A stretch of DNA of 64,000 nt from NCBI GenBank assembly GCA_947168885.1, contig CAMVNQ010000008.1:1-64000 (forward strand), read 5' to 3'. Both the position numbers and the translations under genes were made by a program. The notes below the pieces were generated by a model, which worked only from the letters and a program-made list of their open reading frames with translations, was not told the DNA's origin and did no database searches. Source of the stretch: an uncultured Clostridia bacterium. GTDB lineage: Bacteria; Bacillota; Clostridia; Oscillospirales; Ruminococcaceae. Of the stretch, positions 43,754 through 52,388 are shown piece by piece. Each line of letters begins with the position of its first letter. Positions within the stretch are counted from its first letter, which is position 1.

Positions 43754-45580
43754 ATGAACAAATCCAAAAAGATCCGGCTTATCGCCGGAACGGTTATATG
43801 CTTTGCACTCGCGTTCGTCGTGTCGTTCACCGACTTGTTCGGCGTGCTTGACATGAACGCCAGGGATCTGCTCTATCAGCAGCCCCGCGGCGTTTCGGAC
43901 AAGATAAAAATAATCGCGATAGATGAATCGGATGAGTCCCGCGCTGCGCTCGGGAACTTCGGTTCGTGGAAGCGCGACGTTTACGCGAAAGTTATTGAGA
44001 CCCTCGGTGAATACCCGGCCGTTATCGCGATAGATGTGCTTGTGCTCGGAGAGCTCGACGCGGAGACCGACGCACGGCTCATCGAAGCGTGCAGAAACAG
44101 CGGCAGGGTAGTTATGGCGGACTACATAAACTACGTTGCGAAATATGAGATCGATGCTGACGGCACGGGCTTCATGAACTATGCCCATATCGATTCGGTA
44201 AGCGAGCCGATAACGCTCGGAAGTGCAGATCTCGGCTTCGTCAATGTCTCGGTGTCCGATGCCGACGGAAAGGTGAGAAGCATAAAACTTACCGAGGAAT
44301 ATGACGGCAGGACTATGCAGAACTTCGCTTATCGCACATATTCGCGGTACTGCGAACTCACCGGAACTCCGCAGTACACGCCTGCGCTTGACACAAAGGG
44401 CTGTATGTGGATAGATTACGCCGGTCGTGCACGCGATTACGAATATATCCCGATAACGAGCGTTCTGAACGGCTCTGTTGACCCCCGCGCCTTCCGCGAC
44501 AGCATAGTGCTTGTCGGAGCTTACGCGCTGGGACTGCGTGACGAATACGATGTTCCGGGCAGCAACGACCAGATGTTCGGTGTCGAGATCAACGCGAATA
44601 TCATTCAGGCACTTATGGACGGACGCTCGCCCGTTCCCGCGGACAGACTCGTGGCTTCACTGCTATGCGCTCTTATCGCGGCGGCAGTGTTCTTTGTCGC
44701 GGGTATTGCGAAGGTAAAGATAAGCACTCCCGTGTTCGTCGCGGCAGTTGTGCTGTGGTGCGTTGCCTGCTTCCTGCTCTGGCGGGCGGGAAGTATCATG
44801 CCTCTGATATACACTCCGATATTCGCAGCGCTCGCGTACATTGTCGAGCTCGTTATAAACTATATTGAGGAAACACTCGAAAAGAGCAGGATAATGAGCG
44901 CGTTCAGAAAATACGTCGCTCCGCAGGTAGTAGAGAATATAGCGAAAAGCGGCAATTACAAGATAAACCTCGGCGGCGAGCGCAAGCACATAGCGGTGCT
45001 TTTCGTCGATATACGCGGTTTCACCACGATGTCCGAGAGTCTTGAGCCGGAACAGGTCGTTGATATAGTAAACACCTACCTGAACCTCACGACGAACTCG
45101 ATCTTCGCGAATGAGGGAACGCTCGACAAGTTTGTCGGAGACGCGACTATGGCTGTGTTCAACGCACCGTTCGATCTTGACGACTATGTTTTCCGTGCTG
45201 TAAAGACAGCGATGGATATAGTCGCGGGAAGCGCGGCGATAGAAGAGAAATTCATGGCGAAGTACGGTAAGAGCGTGGGCTTCGGTGTCGGCGTGAACTG
45301 CGGAGATGCGGTCGTCGGCAATATGGGATGCGACTTCCGTATGGACTATACCGCTATGGGTGATACGGTCAACACTGCGGCGCGTCTCGAAGCGAATGCG
45401 AAGCGCGGACAGATACTCATAAGCAGCGAAGTATATGAGCGCCTGAAAGACCGCATCACGGTAGAACCGATAGGTGAGATACCGCTTAAAGGAAAATCCG
45501 TAGGTGTGTTCGTTTACTCGGTGACCGGACTGAAAGAGAATGCAGGCACTGCCGCAACGGCGACAGAAGAACAGAAATAA
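43754..45580 (+). CDS. CHASE2-domain adenylate cyclase (class III)
   Basis: 608 residues. A membrane helix (about 11-28) is followed by an extracellular CHASE2 domain (35-280; ARDLLYQQPRGVSDKIKIIAID start, then GSWKRDVYAKVIETL), then three membrane helices (about 296-375) and a class III cyclase domain (415-595): metal Asp in VLFVDIRGF and FVGDATMAVF, and the transition-state Asn/Arg in NTAARLE. This is the plan of bacterial CHASE2 adenylate cyclases, making cAMP from ATP in response to an external signal. Whether it makes cAMP or cGMP cannot be read securely, but cAMP is the usual product. SD GGAG precedes the ATG. Confidence 0.9.
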   Translation: MNKSKKIRLIAGTVICFALAFVVSFTDLFGVLDMNARDLLYQQPRGVSDKIKIIAIDESDESRAALGNFGSWKRDVYAKVIETLGEYPAVIAIDVLVLGELDAETDARLIEACRNSGRVVMADYINYVAKYEIDADGTGFMNYAHIDSVSEPITLGSADLGFVNVSVSDADGKVRSIKLTEEYDGRTMQNFAYRTYSRYCELTGTPQYTPALDTKGCMWIDYAGRARDYEYIPITSVLNGSVDPRAFRDSIVLVGAYALGLRDEYDVPGSNDQMFGVEINANIIQALMDGRSPVPADRLVASLLCALIAAAVFFVAGIAKVKISTPVFVAAVVLWCVACFLLWRAGSIMPLIYTPIFAALAYIVELVINYIEETLEKSRIMSAFRKYVAPQVVENIAKSGNYKINLGGERKHIAVLFVDIRGFTTMSESLEPEQVVDIVNTYLNLTTNSIFANEGTLDKFVGDATMAVFNAPFDLDDYVFRAVKTAMDIVAGSAAIEEKFMAKYGKSVGFGVGVNCGDAVVGNMGCDFRMDYTAMGDTVNTAARLEANAKRGQILISSEVYERLKDRITVEPIGEIPLKGKSVGVFVYSVTGLKENAGTAATATEEQK

Positions 45581-45586
45581 AAAATG

Positions 45587-45613
45587 ACCCGCAGACCGTG
45601 AAGATCTGCGGGT
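45587..45613. terminator. Bidirectional terminator
   Basis: ACCCGCAGA/TCTGCGGGT with a 9-base loop; TTTGTTT on the plus side and A-rich sequence on the left. Between the convergent cyclase and beta-lactamase-fold genes. Confidence 0.8.
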
Positions 45614-45618
45614 TTGTT

Positions 45619-46326
45619 TCATTTATACAGAGGGGCTGCAAGAGCGCCGGAACCTTCCGCAATGTCGAATATCGTCCCGGGTTGGTCGAGATGCATGAGA
45701 TACAGGTGTATATCAAGTCCCCTGACCTTTTCGAGAAGCTCTGAAATGCCGATATGCACACGGCTCCCGCTCGCGGAGGAGTCGGAATAAAGATATGTTC
45801 CGGCGGTGAGATAGGGCAGGAACGGTTCTATCACCGCGGTGTCGCCGGTATAGACAACGTTGTTCCCTTCGACGAGAAGATTATAGCCGAAGCATCTTCC
45901 GGCGAGCTGCGGTGTATGGATCGTCGGTATCACACCGATCAGCCACGGACGTTCCGCTTTATCAGCCGTGATAAGCTCATATCCTGCGGGGTCGCAGCCT
46001 TCTATCCGCTCTATGAGATATTTCAGATCGGCTGCAACTTCATCGGACGGAGCTATGACAGTAATTTTGCGGTGCATTATATAGAATGCGTAGTGTATGA
46101 GCGTGGCAACGCCGCCTGCGTGATCGCCGTGCGTGTGGGTTATGATCACGGTCAGATCCGCGTTCTTTACACCTGCAAGCTTATCTGCTCCGATACGGCG
46201 CATCTTAGTGAATGATGAAAGCGGAAAATCAATGAGAACGAGCTCTTTCCCGTTAACGAAAAACGCACTGTTGTTTTCGTCGGCGAATGCCGATCCTCTG
46301 CCGAGGAACTGAAGCATTTTACCCAT
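45619..46326 (-). CDS. Metallo-beta-lactamase-fold hydrolase
   Basis: 235 residues. THTHGDHAGG is the HxHxDH metal motif and VVYTGDTA and MHLDQP supply later ligands, as in RNase Z/PDE-like or ribonuclease J-type small MBL proteins. Start at 46326, one base after the stop of the GGDEF gene, so the two are translationally linked. The fold and the operon with a cyclase suggest a possible phosphodiesterase or nucleotide hydrolase, but the substrate is not shown by sequence. Confidence 0.78.
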   Translation of the reverse strand: MGKMLQFLGRGSAFADENNSAFFVNGKELVLIDFPLSSFTKMRRIGADKLAGVKNADLTVIITHTHGDHAGGVATLIHYAFYIMHRKITVIAPSDEVAADLKYLIERIEGCDPAGYELITADKAERPWLIGVIPTIHTPQLAGRCFGYNLLVEGNNVVYTGDTAVIEPFLPYLTAGTYLYSDSSASGSRVHIGISELLEKVRGLDIHLYLMHLDQPGTIFDIAEGSGALAAPLYK

Positions 46327-46327
46327 A

Positions 46328-47329
46328 TCAGAAGACCACCTTGTTTCTTCCTGTTTCCTTCGCGGTGTAGAGATGTTCGTCTGCCTTACTGATGTTTTCT
46401 TCAATGGTAAGTGCGGGGTCAAAGATGTGGCAGCCAAAGCTCATCGTAACGTTGAGCGTATTGCCGTCCGCGTTTACTTCCGTAGCAGCGATGTGCTCTC
46501 TTATCGAGTTCGCTATATTCACGCTCTCTTCGAGCTTAGTGTCGGGCATGAGCATAATGAACTCTTCGCCGCCCCACCGGTAGATGCTGTCGTTTTCACG
46601 GCATGAGCCTGCGAGTATTCCGGCTACGAACGAAAGAACATCGTCGCCGGCGTTATGTCCGTATGTATCGTTGACACGCTTGAACTTATCAATATCGCTT
46701 ATAAACATCGAGAGCGGAGTTCCCGCGTCAAGCAATTTCTGGTACTTCTTCGAGAAGTCGCTGTAGAAGCCCATTCTGTTTTTGAGTTTTGTAAGCTTGT
46801 CGTGGTGCGATTCCTCAAGGAAAGTTTCTGATTCAAGCGCAATTCCGCAGATAAGAGCGGCGAGAGAAAGCTTTCGGGTATCTTCTTCGTTAAAACCGTC
46901 GTCGCTGAACTTGTTGATTATCTGGAAAGCTCCGATATATGTACCATTCAGGTCGGCAACAGGCATTACGAGCACGGATTTTGTGACGTAGCCGGTCTTT
47001 TTATCTACCGACGGATTGAAGTCGGGGTCGCTGTACGGGTCGTTGGTTATGACGATACGCTTTTCACGCATGGCTTTGCCGACAAGTCCGGTCCCGTCGG
47101 GTATCTCTATCTTGCCGGTACCCGTTGCGGACATAGTCCATAGAGTGTTCTTTCTTTTATCCCATTTCCAGAAGCTTGCTCTGTCCGCACCGACAAGGGT
47201 CTTGCCGAGCTCTGTGAGATATGAGAACAATACCGAGTGGTCGTTGTTCTGGTTGTTGCACATATCGGTGTAAAGCCTGTCGCAGATGTCGTAGATAGCT
47301 TCAAGGTTCTTTTCGCTGTTCTGGCTCAT
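46328..47329 (-). CDS. GAF-GGDEF diguanylate cyclase
   Basis: 333 residues. A GAF sensor domain (about 20-165, with SDPDFNPSVDKKTGY in its variable loop) is followed by a GGDEF domain (175-333). The signature is GGEEF, and the inhibitory site RxxD (REND) lies exactly five residues before it, so c-di-GMP production with product inhibition is expected. SD GGAGGAT precedes the start. Promoter at 47369-47397. It is soluble, so it would sense a cytoplasmic signal. Confidence 0.92.
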   Translation of the reverse strand: MSQNSEKNLEAIYDICDRLYTDMCNNQNNDHSVLFSYLTELGKTLVGADRASFWKWDKRKNTLWTMSATGTGKIEIPDGTGLVGKAMREKRIVITNDPYSDPDFNPSVDKKTGYVTKSVLVMPVADLNGTYIGAFQIINKFSDDGFNEEDTRKLSLAALICGIALESETFLEESHHDKLTKLKNRMGFYSDFSKKYQKLLDAGTPLSMFISDIDKFKRVNDTYGHNAGDDVLSFVAGILAGSCRENDSIYRWGGEEFIMLMPDTKLEESVNIANSIREHIAATEVNADGNTLNVTMSFGCHIFDPALTIEENISKADEHLYTAKETGRNKVVF

Positions 47330-47368
47330 AATGCTGATCCTCCTGAATGTTGCCGGTCGTTTTTATTA

Positions 47369-47397
47369 ATTATACTACATTTCGGCGGGAATATCAA
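47369..47397 (-). promoter_or_regulatory. Promoter of the GGDEF-MBL operon
   Basis: Minus-strand TTGATA (47392-47397) and TATAAT (47369-47374), 17-base spacer. Confidence 0.75.
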
Positions 47398-47424
47398 GTG
47401 TTTATTTGCGGGATTGCACAAAAA

Positions 47425-47450
47425 AACAGCGCTCCTTCCGGAACGCTGTT
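47425..47450 (-). terminator. Terminator of the rpsB-tsf operon
   Basis: AACAGCG(CTCC...GGAA)CGCTGTT hairpin; on the minus strand TTTTTTT follows, 16 bases after the tsf stop. Confidence 0.85.
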
Positions 47451-47465
47451 CTTGATATCGGTAAA

Positions 47466-48386
47466 TTACTTGACCATAGAAGCAACTTCTGCTGCGAAAT
47501 CGTCTTCCTTCTTCTGGATGCCTTCGCCCTTTTCGAGACGTGCGAACTCAATTACCTTGATGTTCTTGCCTGCGTTTGCGATATACTTTGCAACTGTGAT
47601 CGAAGGATCCTTAACGAAAGGCTGATCGAGGAGGCAGATCTCTTCTGCGAACTTTCTCATTCTTCCTTCAACGATCTTCTCGAGAACGTTATCGGGCTTC
47701 GGCTTCTTGGACTCAGCGTTCTCCTTCTTTACGAGTTCAAGCTGAACTTCCTTCTCTGCGTCGATAACGGACTGGGGAACGTCGGACTGTGCAACGTACT
47801 GGGGAGCGCTTGCTGTGATCTGGAGAAGCAGATCCTTTGCAACAGCCTTTACTGCGTCGTCTGCGCCGTTGTCGGATTCGAGCTTGATGATCGAACCGAT
47901 GATCGAGCCGCCGCCGTTGTGAACGTAGCTGTAAACATCGCCTGTCATTCTTACGAAACGTCTGATCTGGATGTTCTCGCTTATTGTAGCGACTGCGTCT
48001 GTGAGGACTTCGGAGATCTTCTCGCTTGTGCCGCTTGCTGTTGTATCCTTGAGAGCGTCAACGTCCTTGACATCGTTGTCGATTATAGTCTGAAGCACTG
48101 TATCGCAGAGTGCCTTGAACTTATCGGAGTTAGCCGCGAAGTCTGTCTCGGAGTTGATCTCAACTACCGCACCGATCTTCTTTGCGTCATCTATCTTTGC
48201 AACAACAAGACCCTCTGCTGCGATTCTGCCGGCCTTCTTTGCCTGCTTTGCGAGACCCTGCTCACGAAGGTACTTTACAGCTTCGTCAACGTTGCCGTTT
48301 GTTGCTTCGAGAGCACGCTTGCAGTCCATCATACCGCAGTTTGTGAGTTCCTTGAGCTGCTTTACGTCCTGTGCTGAAATAGCCAT
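47466..48386 (-). CDS. tsf: Elongation factor Ts
   Basis: 306 residues, the normal length. AISAQDVKQLKELTNCGMMDCKRAL is the N-terminal TDVGKL-equivalent that inserts into EF-Tu to release GDP; the core domains and C-terminal helical module are intact. SD AAGAAGGAGA precedes the ATG. It follows rpsB in the standard order. Confidence 0.97.
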   Translation of the reverse strand: MAISAQDVKQLKELTNCGMMDCKRALEATNGNVDEAVKYLREQGLAKQAKKAGRIAAEGLVVAKIDDAKKIGAVVEINSETDFAANSDKFKALCDTVLQTIIDNDVKDVDALKDTTASGTSEKISEVLTDAVATISENIQIRRFVRMTGDVYSYVHNGGGSIIGSIIKLESDNGADDAVKAVAKDLLLQITASAPQYVAQSDVPQSVIDAEKEVQLELVKKENAESKKPKPDNVLEKIVEGRMRKFAEEICLLDQPFVKDPSITVAKYIANAGKNIKVIEFARLEKGEGIQKKEDDFAAEVASMVK

Positions 48387-48433
48387 TTTTATTTCTCCTT
48401 CTTAAATCTTTGATTATTGTCGTTATTTTTTAT

Positions 48434-48458
48434 TATCCCCCGCCACAGGCGGGGGATA
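48434..48458 (-). other. Hairpin between rpsB and tsf
   Basis: TATCCCCCGCC/GGCGGGGGATA with a 3-base loop. No U-run follows on the minus strand, so it is unlikely to be a full terminator; it may tune the rpsB:tsf ratio or protect mRNA ends. Confidence 0.5.
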
Positions 48459-48512
48459 TAGTGTTTCATGTTCTTGCCCGCTATAATGCGGGATAACGGT
48501 ACTTAGCGCCGA

Positions 48513-49259
48513 TTATTCAGCAGCTTCTTCGGAAGTCTCTTCCTCTGCTGCGTCCTTATCCTCAACTGCGCCTTCAGCACCCTGCTTTGCAGCGAGCACA
48601 GCGTCAGCCATAGCGCCTGCGATGAGCTTTACCGCACGGATAGCGTCGTCGTTTCCGGGGATTACGTAGTCGATCTCATCAGGGTCGCAGTTCGTATCAA
48701 CGATAGCAACTACCGGGATACCGAGCTTTCTTGCTTCTGCAACGGCGATCTTTTCCTTGCGGGGGTCAACTACGAAGAGAGCGCCGGGGAGCTTCTTCAT
48801 GTTCTTGATACCGCCGAGGAACTTTTCGAGCTTTTCGATCTCAAGACCGAGCTTGCTTACTTCCTTCTTCGGGAGAAGGTCGAAAGTGCCGTCTGTCTCC
48901 ATAGCGTGGAGCTGTTCGAGTCTCTTGATACGGTTCTGGATGGTCTTGAAGTTTGTCATCATACCGCCGAGCCAACGAGCGTTTACGAAGTGTGCGCCTG
49001 CTCTCTCAGCTTCTTCCTTGATAGAATCCGCAGCCTGCTTCTTTGTGCCTACGAAGAGGATCTCGCCGCCGTTGGAAGCAACTTCAAATACGAAGTTATA
49101 AGCCTCGTCGAGCTTCTTGACTGTCTTCTGAAGGTCGATGATGTAGATTCCGTTTCTTTCTGTGAAAATGTACGGTGCCATTTTCGGGTTCCAGCGTCTT
49201 GTCTGATGTCCGAAGTGAACACCGGCTTCAAGAAGCTGTTTCATTGATACAACTGCCAT
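48513..49259 (-). CDS. rpsB: Ribosomal protein S2
   Basis: 248 residues; [20 protein letters not shown] start, LFVGTKKQA and the acidic C-terminal tail ([16 protein letters not shown]) are standard. The start at 49259 follows AAGGAGG; an in-frame upstream extension is not used. First gene of rpsB-tsf, read from the promoter at 49397-49425 with a 135-base structured leader that has a GCAGCC...GGCTGC hairpin at its 5' end, possibly the S2 autoregulation site. Confidence 0.97.
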   Translation of the reverse strand: MAVVSMKQLLEAGVHFGHQTRRWNPKMAPYIFTERNGIYIIDLQKTVKKLDEAYNFVFEVASNGGEILFVGTKKQAADSIKEEAERAGAHFVNARWLGGMMTNFKTIQNRIKRLEQLHAMETDGTFDLLPKKEVSKLGLEIEKLEKFLGGIKNMKKLPGALFVVDPRKEKIAVAEARKLGIPVVAIVDTNCDPDEIDYVIPGNDDAIRAVKLIAGAMADAVLAAKQGAEGAVEDKDAAEEETSEEAAE

Positions 49260-49396
49260 TGTGTGTATCCTCCTTAAAATTTGTTGGTTTCCTCTGCGAA
49301 CCGAACACGCCGGACAGCGCCGGAACGTTCCGCGCCGCACAGCCGTCGTTTATGGTGCGCATGTGGATTTGCAGCCGCTTTGAGGGCTGCCTAAAT

Positions 49397-49425
49397 ATTA
49401 TAGCACAGATTACATATATTTACAA
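49397..49425 (-). promoter_or_regulatory. Promoter of rpsB-tsf
   Basis: Minus-strand TTGTAA (49420-49425) and TATAAT (49397-49402), 17-base spacer. Confidence 0.75.
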
Positions 49426-49440
49426 CAATTTTCTTTTCGG

Positions 49441-49728
49441 TTATTTGAACAAATTTTTGAAAACACCGCCGTTCTTTTTTGTGCGCATAGGCATATTGCA
49501 GCTAACGAGTATTGCGTCTTCGCCGATCACTTCGATGTCGCTCCAGCATATCGTGAAGTCTTCCTCGCGCCCGAGAAGACCGAAGAGCTTTGCCTTCCCG
49601 AATATTATGAGTTTGCATATCTTTGCCGTACAGGTGTCAAACTCAACGTCGTCGGGATAACCCATTTTTACCCCGCTTTTTATGTTTATTATCTCTTTGT
49701 TCCTGATGTCGTCGAAAGTACAGATCAT
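49441..49728 (-). CDS. ylmC: YlmC/YmxH-family PRC-barrel sporulation protein
   Basis: 95 residues; FDDIRNKEIINIKSGVKMG is the family start and the rest is a PRC-barrel (VEFDTCTAKICKLIIFG). The start at 49728 follows AGGAGG, so an upstream extension is not used. The family occurs only in spore-forming Firmicutes; its role is small and unclear. The minus strand leads on to rpsB 16 bases downstream of the stop, across the rpsB promoter. Confidence 0.82.
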   Translation of the reverse strand: MICTFDDIRNKEIINIKSGVKMGYPDDVEFDTCTAKICKLIIFGKAKLFGLLGREEDFTICWSDIEVIGEDAILVSCNMPMRTKKNGGVFKNLFK

Positions 49729-49977
49729 AAGAGCCTCCTGTGACAGAAAGTATCCGTTCAATAAAATATATTCGGAAATGTCCGTATAATTCATTTTCCG
49801 CCTTTTTTACCGTGCTGTATGAATAACTGTCCGTCAAAATGTGTATAATATATAGCAAATGCCATAGTGAGGCACAATATACAGTGTTTTTATAGTATAT
49901 ATCTACCTAATCTGACACTCGCGATAATTTCTTTTTTAACAAATTGCACTAATTTGCAAAAAATTGTTTGTTTTTGC

Positions 49978-50006
49978 TTGAAATTGGAATTTATTTATGA
50001 TATAAT
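49978..50006 (+). promoter_or_regulatory. Promoter of the SCP2-domain gene
   Basis: TTGAAA (49978-49983) and TATAAT (50001-50006), 17-base spacer. The rest of 49729-49977 is AT-rich; TATAAT at about 49854 is a possible second promoter without a -35. Confidence 0.7.
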
Positions 50007-50074
50007 AACCACGATAAATCAAGCGGTGCTTTTGCCCGTTTTAAATCAATCGACCGAAAAGGAAGGAAAACAAG

Positions 50075-50614
50075 ATGGCTAAATCAGCTTACGAAAAGGT
50101 TTATGAAAGTTTAAAGAAGTCAATTCAGAAAACCGATGTTTCGAACTTCAAAGGTTCTTTCGCGTTCCAGTTTGATGTAACGGGTGATGCCGCAGGATCT
50201 TTCTATGTTGAGTTCAAAGACGGTTACACAAAATTTGTTGTAGAGAATTTCAGCTACGATGATCACACCGCTGTTTTCAAGGCAGATGCGGACACATTCA
50301 CAGCTCTTGTTGAGGGTAAGACCACTCCCGCCAAGGCTATCAAGTCCGGCAAGCTTGTTGTTGAAGACAACGAGCCCGGCTGTGCTGACATCTTCAATGC
50401 CATAGCTCCCAAGAAGGCTGCCGCTGTAAAGAAGGCTCCCGCTAAGGCTGCTGCCGAAAAGAAGCCTGCTGCAAAGAAGGCTGCTGCTCCCAAGGCTGCA
50501 AAGGCTGCTGCTCCTAAGGCTGCTCCTGCTGTAAAGACAGAGGCTAAGCCCGCTGCTCCTGCTGCAAAGCCTGCTGCTCCTGCTGCAAAGCCCGCTGCTC
50601 CCAAGAAGAAGTAA
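50075..50614 (+). CDS. SCP2-domain protein with Lys/Ala/Pro-rich tail
   Basis: 179 residues. Residues about 12-108 form an SCP2 lipid-binding fold (FAFQFDVTGDAAGSFYVEF and a hydrophobic pocket strand pattern). Residues 113-179 are a low-complexity KKAAA and PAAPAAK tail like histone H1-type or HU-tail sequences, encoded by GCTGCT repeats. SD GGAAGGA precedes the ATG. Cytoplasmic, no signal peptide. The tail would bind nucleic acid or acidic polymers. SCP2 alone is common in Clostridia; the tail is the unusual part. Promoter 49978-50006, terminator 50633-50656. Confidence 0.75.
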   Translation: MAKSAYEKVYESLKKSIQKTDVSNFKGSFAFQFDVTGDAAGSFYVEFKDGYTKFVVENFSYDDHTAVFKADADTFTALVEGKTTPAKAIKSGKLVVEDNEPGCADIFNAIAPKKAAAVKKAPAKAAAEKKPAAKKAAAPKAAKAAAPKAAPAVKTEAKPAAPAAKPAAPAAKPAAPKKK

Positions 50615-50632
50615 TTACAATAAAAAGACACT

Positions 50633-50656
50633 GCGCGTATGTGAAAACATACGCGC
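50633..50656. terminator. Bidirectional terminator
   Basis: GCGCGTATGT/ACATACGCGC with a 4-base loop; TTTTGTTTTT follows. Shared with the convergent TauE/SafE genes. Confidence 0.88.
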
Positions 50657-50664
50657 TTTTGTTT

Positions 50665-51066
50665 TTATGCCTGTGCTGATGCAGGCTTTTTCTTTGCCTG
50701 CTTTTTCTTTGTCGTTCTGCGGTGGAACAGCTCGCGGATCCCGACTGCTGTTATGAGCACCGCAAAGACTTTTCCGAGAAGCGACGGATCTATTCTGTCC
50801 GCGATCATAAGTCCCACGACAGCGCCGATCGAACCCGCCGCAGCTGCGTACGGTAACACTGAGCTGTCGATGAGACCGTTCCGTTTGTTTATCAGCATCG
50901 AAACGAGCGCTGTCGGAATAAAGAACATGAGGTTGGCGGCGCGTGCTTCCGGAGCGGAGATCCCGACCCACGAAAGGTAGAGTATCAGAACAAACCCGCC
51001 GCCGAGTCCCATTGCTCCTGCGGCACCGGCGAGAAATCCTGCCGCGAGCGGTATAAAGCCGTTCAT
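50665..51066 (-). CDS. Half-size TauE/SafE permease, second half
   Basis: 133 residues, four membrane helices, with the family motif GAAGAMGLGGGFVL (about 14-27). TauE/SafE (DUF81) exporters of sulfite or organosulfonates are normally about 260 residues with two such repeats; this gene encodes one and its neighbour the other, overlapping by 4 bases. The C-terminus is a basic cytoplasmic tail (KKKQAKKK). Confidence 0.85.
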   Translation of the reverse strand: MNGFIPLAAGFLAGAAGAMGLGGGFVLILYLSWVGISAPEARAANLMFFIPTALVSMLINKRNGLIDSSVLPYAAAAGSIGAVVGLMIADRIDPSLLGKVFAVLITAVGIRELFHRRTTKKKQAKKKPASAQA

Positions 51067-51422
51067 TGCGTTAGTATCCTCCCTCCTGACCAGATCAGAA
51101 ACACACCGAATATACGGCGAAGTAAGTCGTTATCCACTTTTTTCAGAGCTGCCGCACCGACAGAAGCTCCGAGAATGCCTGCCGGAAGCAGTTCCTTGAC
51201 AGTATCCAAAGGGAAATATCCAAGGAATATATTACCGACGGTAGATACGATGCTCAGAAAAAACATTATCGCTACGGACATAGCGTGGCATTTCTTTGCG
51301 TCGTTCCCGCCCCATTCGAGTATCGGCACCGCTGCCGAGCCTCCGCCGGAACCGAAAGCACCGTTCAGTAATCCTCCTGCGAGCCCTGCTGCCGCAGCTT
51401 GTGGCTTTGATATTTCGTTCAT
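51063..51422 (-). CDS. Half-size TauE/SafE permease, first half
   Basis: 119 residues, four membrane helices, motif GLLNGAFGSGGGSAAVP (about 18-34). Start at 51422 with GGGGGTG upstream; a longer in-frame extension lacks an SD. It overlaps the next gene by 4 bases (ATGA), so the two halves are made in equal amount and probably form a heterodimeric transporter. Confidence 0.85.
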   Translation of the reverse strand: MNEISKPQAAAAGLAGGLLNGAFGSGGGSAAVPILEWGGNDAKKCHAMSVAIMFFLSIVSTVGNIFLGYFPLDTVKELLPAGILGASVGAAALKKVDNDLLRRIFGVFLIWSGGRILTQ

Positions 51423-51553
51423 ACCGAACACCCCCAGTGAACTTGTATTTATACTATATGTATAAAACGACGAAAATTGACACAATATAACGTATTTTTG
51501 AGAAAAATAACCACAAAATCTGCAAAAAAGCCAAAAATATTCTTGTTCACATA

Positions 51554-51582
51554 TTGACAAAATGTGAATAATGCTCTATAAT
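51554..51582 (+). promoter_or_regulatory. Promoter of the polysaccharide/surface operon, with an operator-like palindrome
   Basis: TTGACA (51554-51559) and TATAAT (51577-51582), 17-base spacer. The inverted repeat TTCACAT (51546-51552) / ATGTGAA (51562-51568) straddles the -35, so a repressor could block it. The leader runs to 51644. Confidence 0.82.
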
Positions 51583-51644
51583 ATATGGTGTAATATGCCG
51601 CGGTGCGCTCTTTACGCATCACTTCTGAAAGGGGAAACTACAAC

Positions 51645-52385
51645 TTGCAGGGCTTTGATTCCATAACAAGACAGTTCATCCTCAACGAGAATACACCGTT
51701 TATTATTACCGAATCTTATTCAAAAATACGCACAAATCTGACTGCCGCACTTGAAGACAGACCGTATAAGTCTGTTGTGATAACAAGCCAGAACCGCGAT
51801 GAGGGAAAAACGACCACCGCGATAAATCTCGCTCTTATGTTCAGCAGGCTTGACAAGCGCGTTCTGCTCATAGACGCGGATCTCCGGCGCTCCGGAGTAC
51901 ACGATATGCTCCGGCTCAAGAACCGTTTCGGGCTGAGTACGGTGCTTACCGGCGAGACCGATGTGTACAGCGGTATCAGTATAAATGTCCGCAATAACTT
52001 TCACGTCATGCCTGCGGGTCCCGACACCGCCAATCCCTCCGACCTGCTCGGCGGCGCGGAAACCGAACGGCTTGTGCGGCTTCTTTACGATTACTACGAT
52101 TATATTGTTATTGATACGCCTCCGCTTTGCATCGCGAACGACTCGCTTCTCTTCGGGGGATATACCGGCGGCACGGCGCTCGTGCTACGCGAGAACAAGA
52201 CAACTCATTCCGAGCTTCAGGCTGCGCTTTCGACAATATCGCTCTCAAAAGCAAAGTTTTTCGGCGTGATAAAGACCTATTGTTCGATAAAATACGACAA
52301 GAGCAGCGATTACAAGAGCTCGATAGAAGAAAATGCCGACCTCCCCGGAGACAGAGAGGGAGAGCGTGCATATGATGATATGTGA
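51645..52385 (+). CDS. CpsD/CapB-type ATPase (bacterial tyrosine kinase family)
   Basis: 246 residues from a TTG start (51645) with AAAGGGG 10 bases upstream; an in-frame GTG farther up has no SD. Walker A is SQNRDEGKTTTAINLAL, Walker A' VLLIDADLRRSG, and Walker B YIVIDTPP; the first Gly of Walker A is replaced. The end has several Tyr (TYCSIKYDKSSDYKSS, then AYDDM) usable for autophosphorylation. CapB/CpsD usually work with a CpsC/Wzz membrane adaptor, but none is encoded here. It probably controls the EpsG-like polymerase gene that follows 4 bases later. Confidence 0.85.
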   Translation: MQGFDSITRQFILNENTPFIITESYSKIRTNLTAALEDRPYKSVVITSQNRDEGKTTTAINLALMFSRLDKRVLLIDADLRRSGVHDMLRLKNRFGLSTVLTGETDVYSGISINVRNNFHVMPAGPDTANPSDLLGGAETERLVRLLYDYYDYIVIDTPPLCIANDSLLFGGYTGGTALVLRENKTTHSELQAALSTISLSKAKFFGVIKTYCSIKYDKSSDYKSSIEENADLPGDREGERAYDDM

Positions 52386-52388
52386 ACC

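Noticed and set aside
48434-48458. Intrinsic terminator between rpsB and tsf
   Set aside because: The hairpin is strong but no U-run follows on the transcribed strand, so it is listed only as a hairpin.
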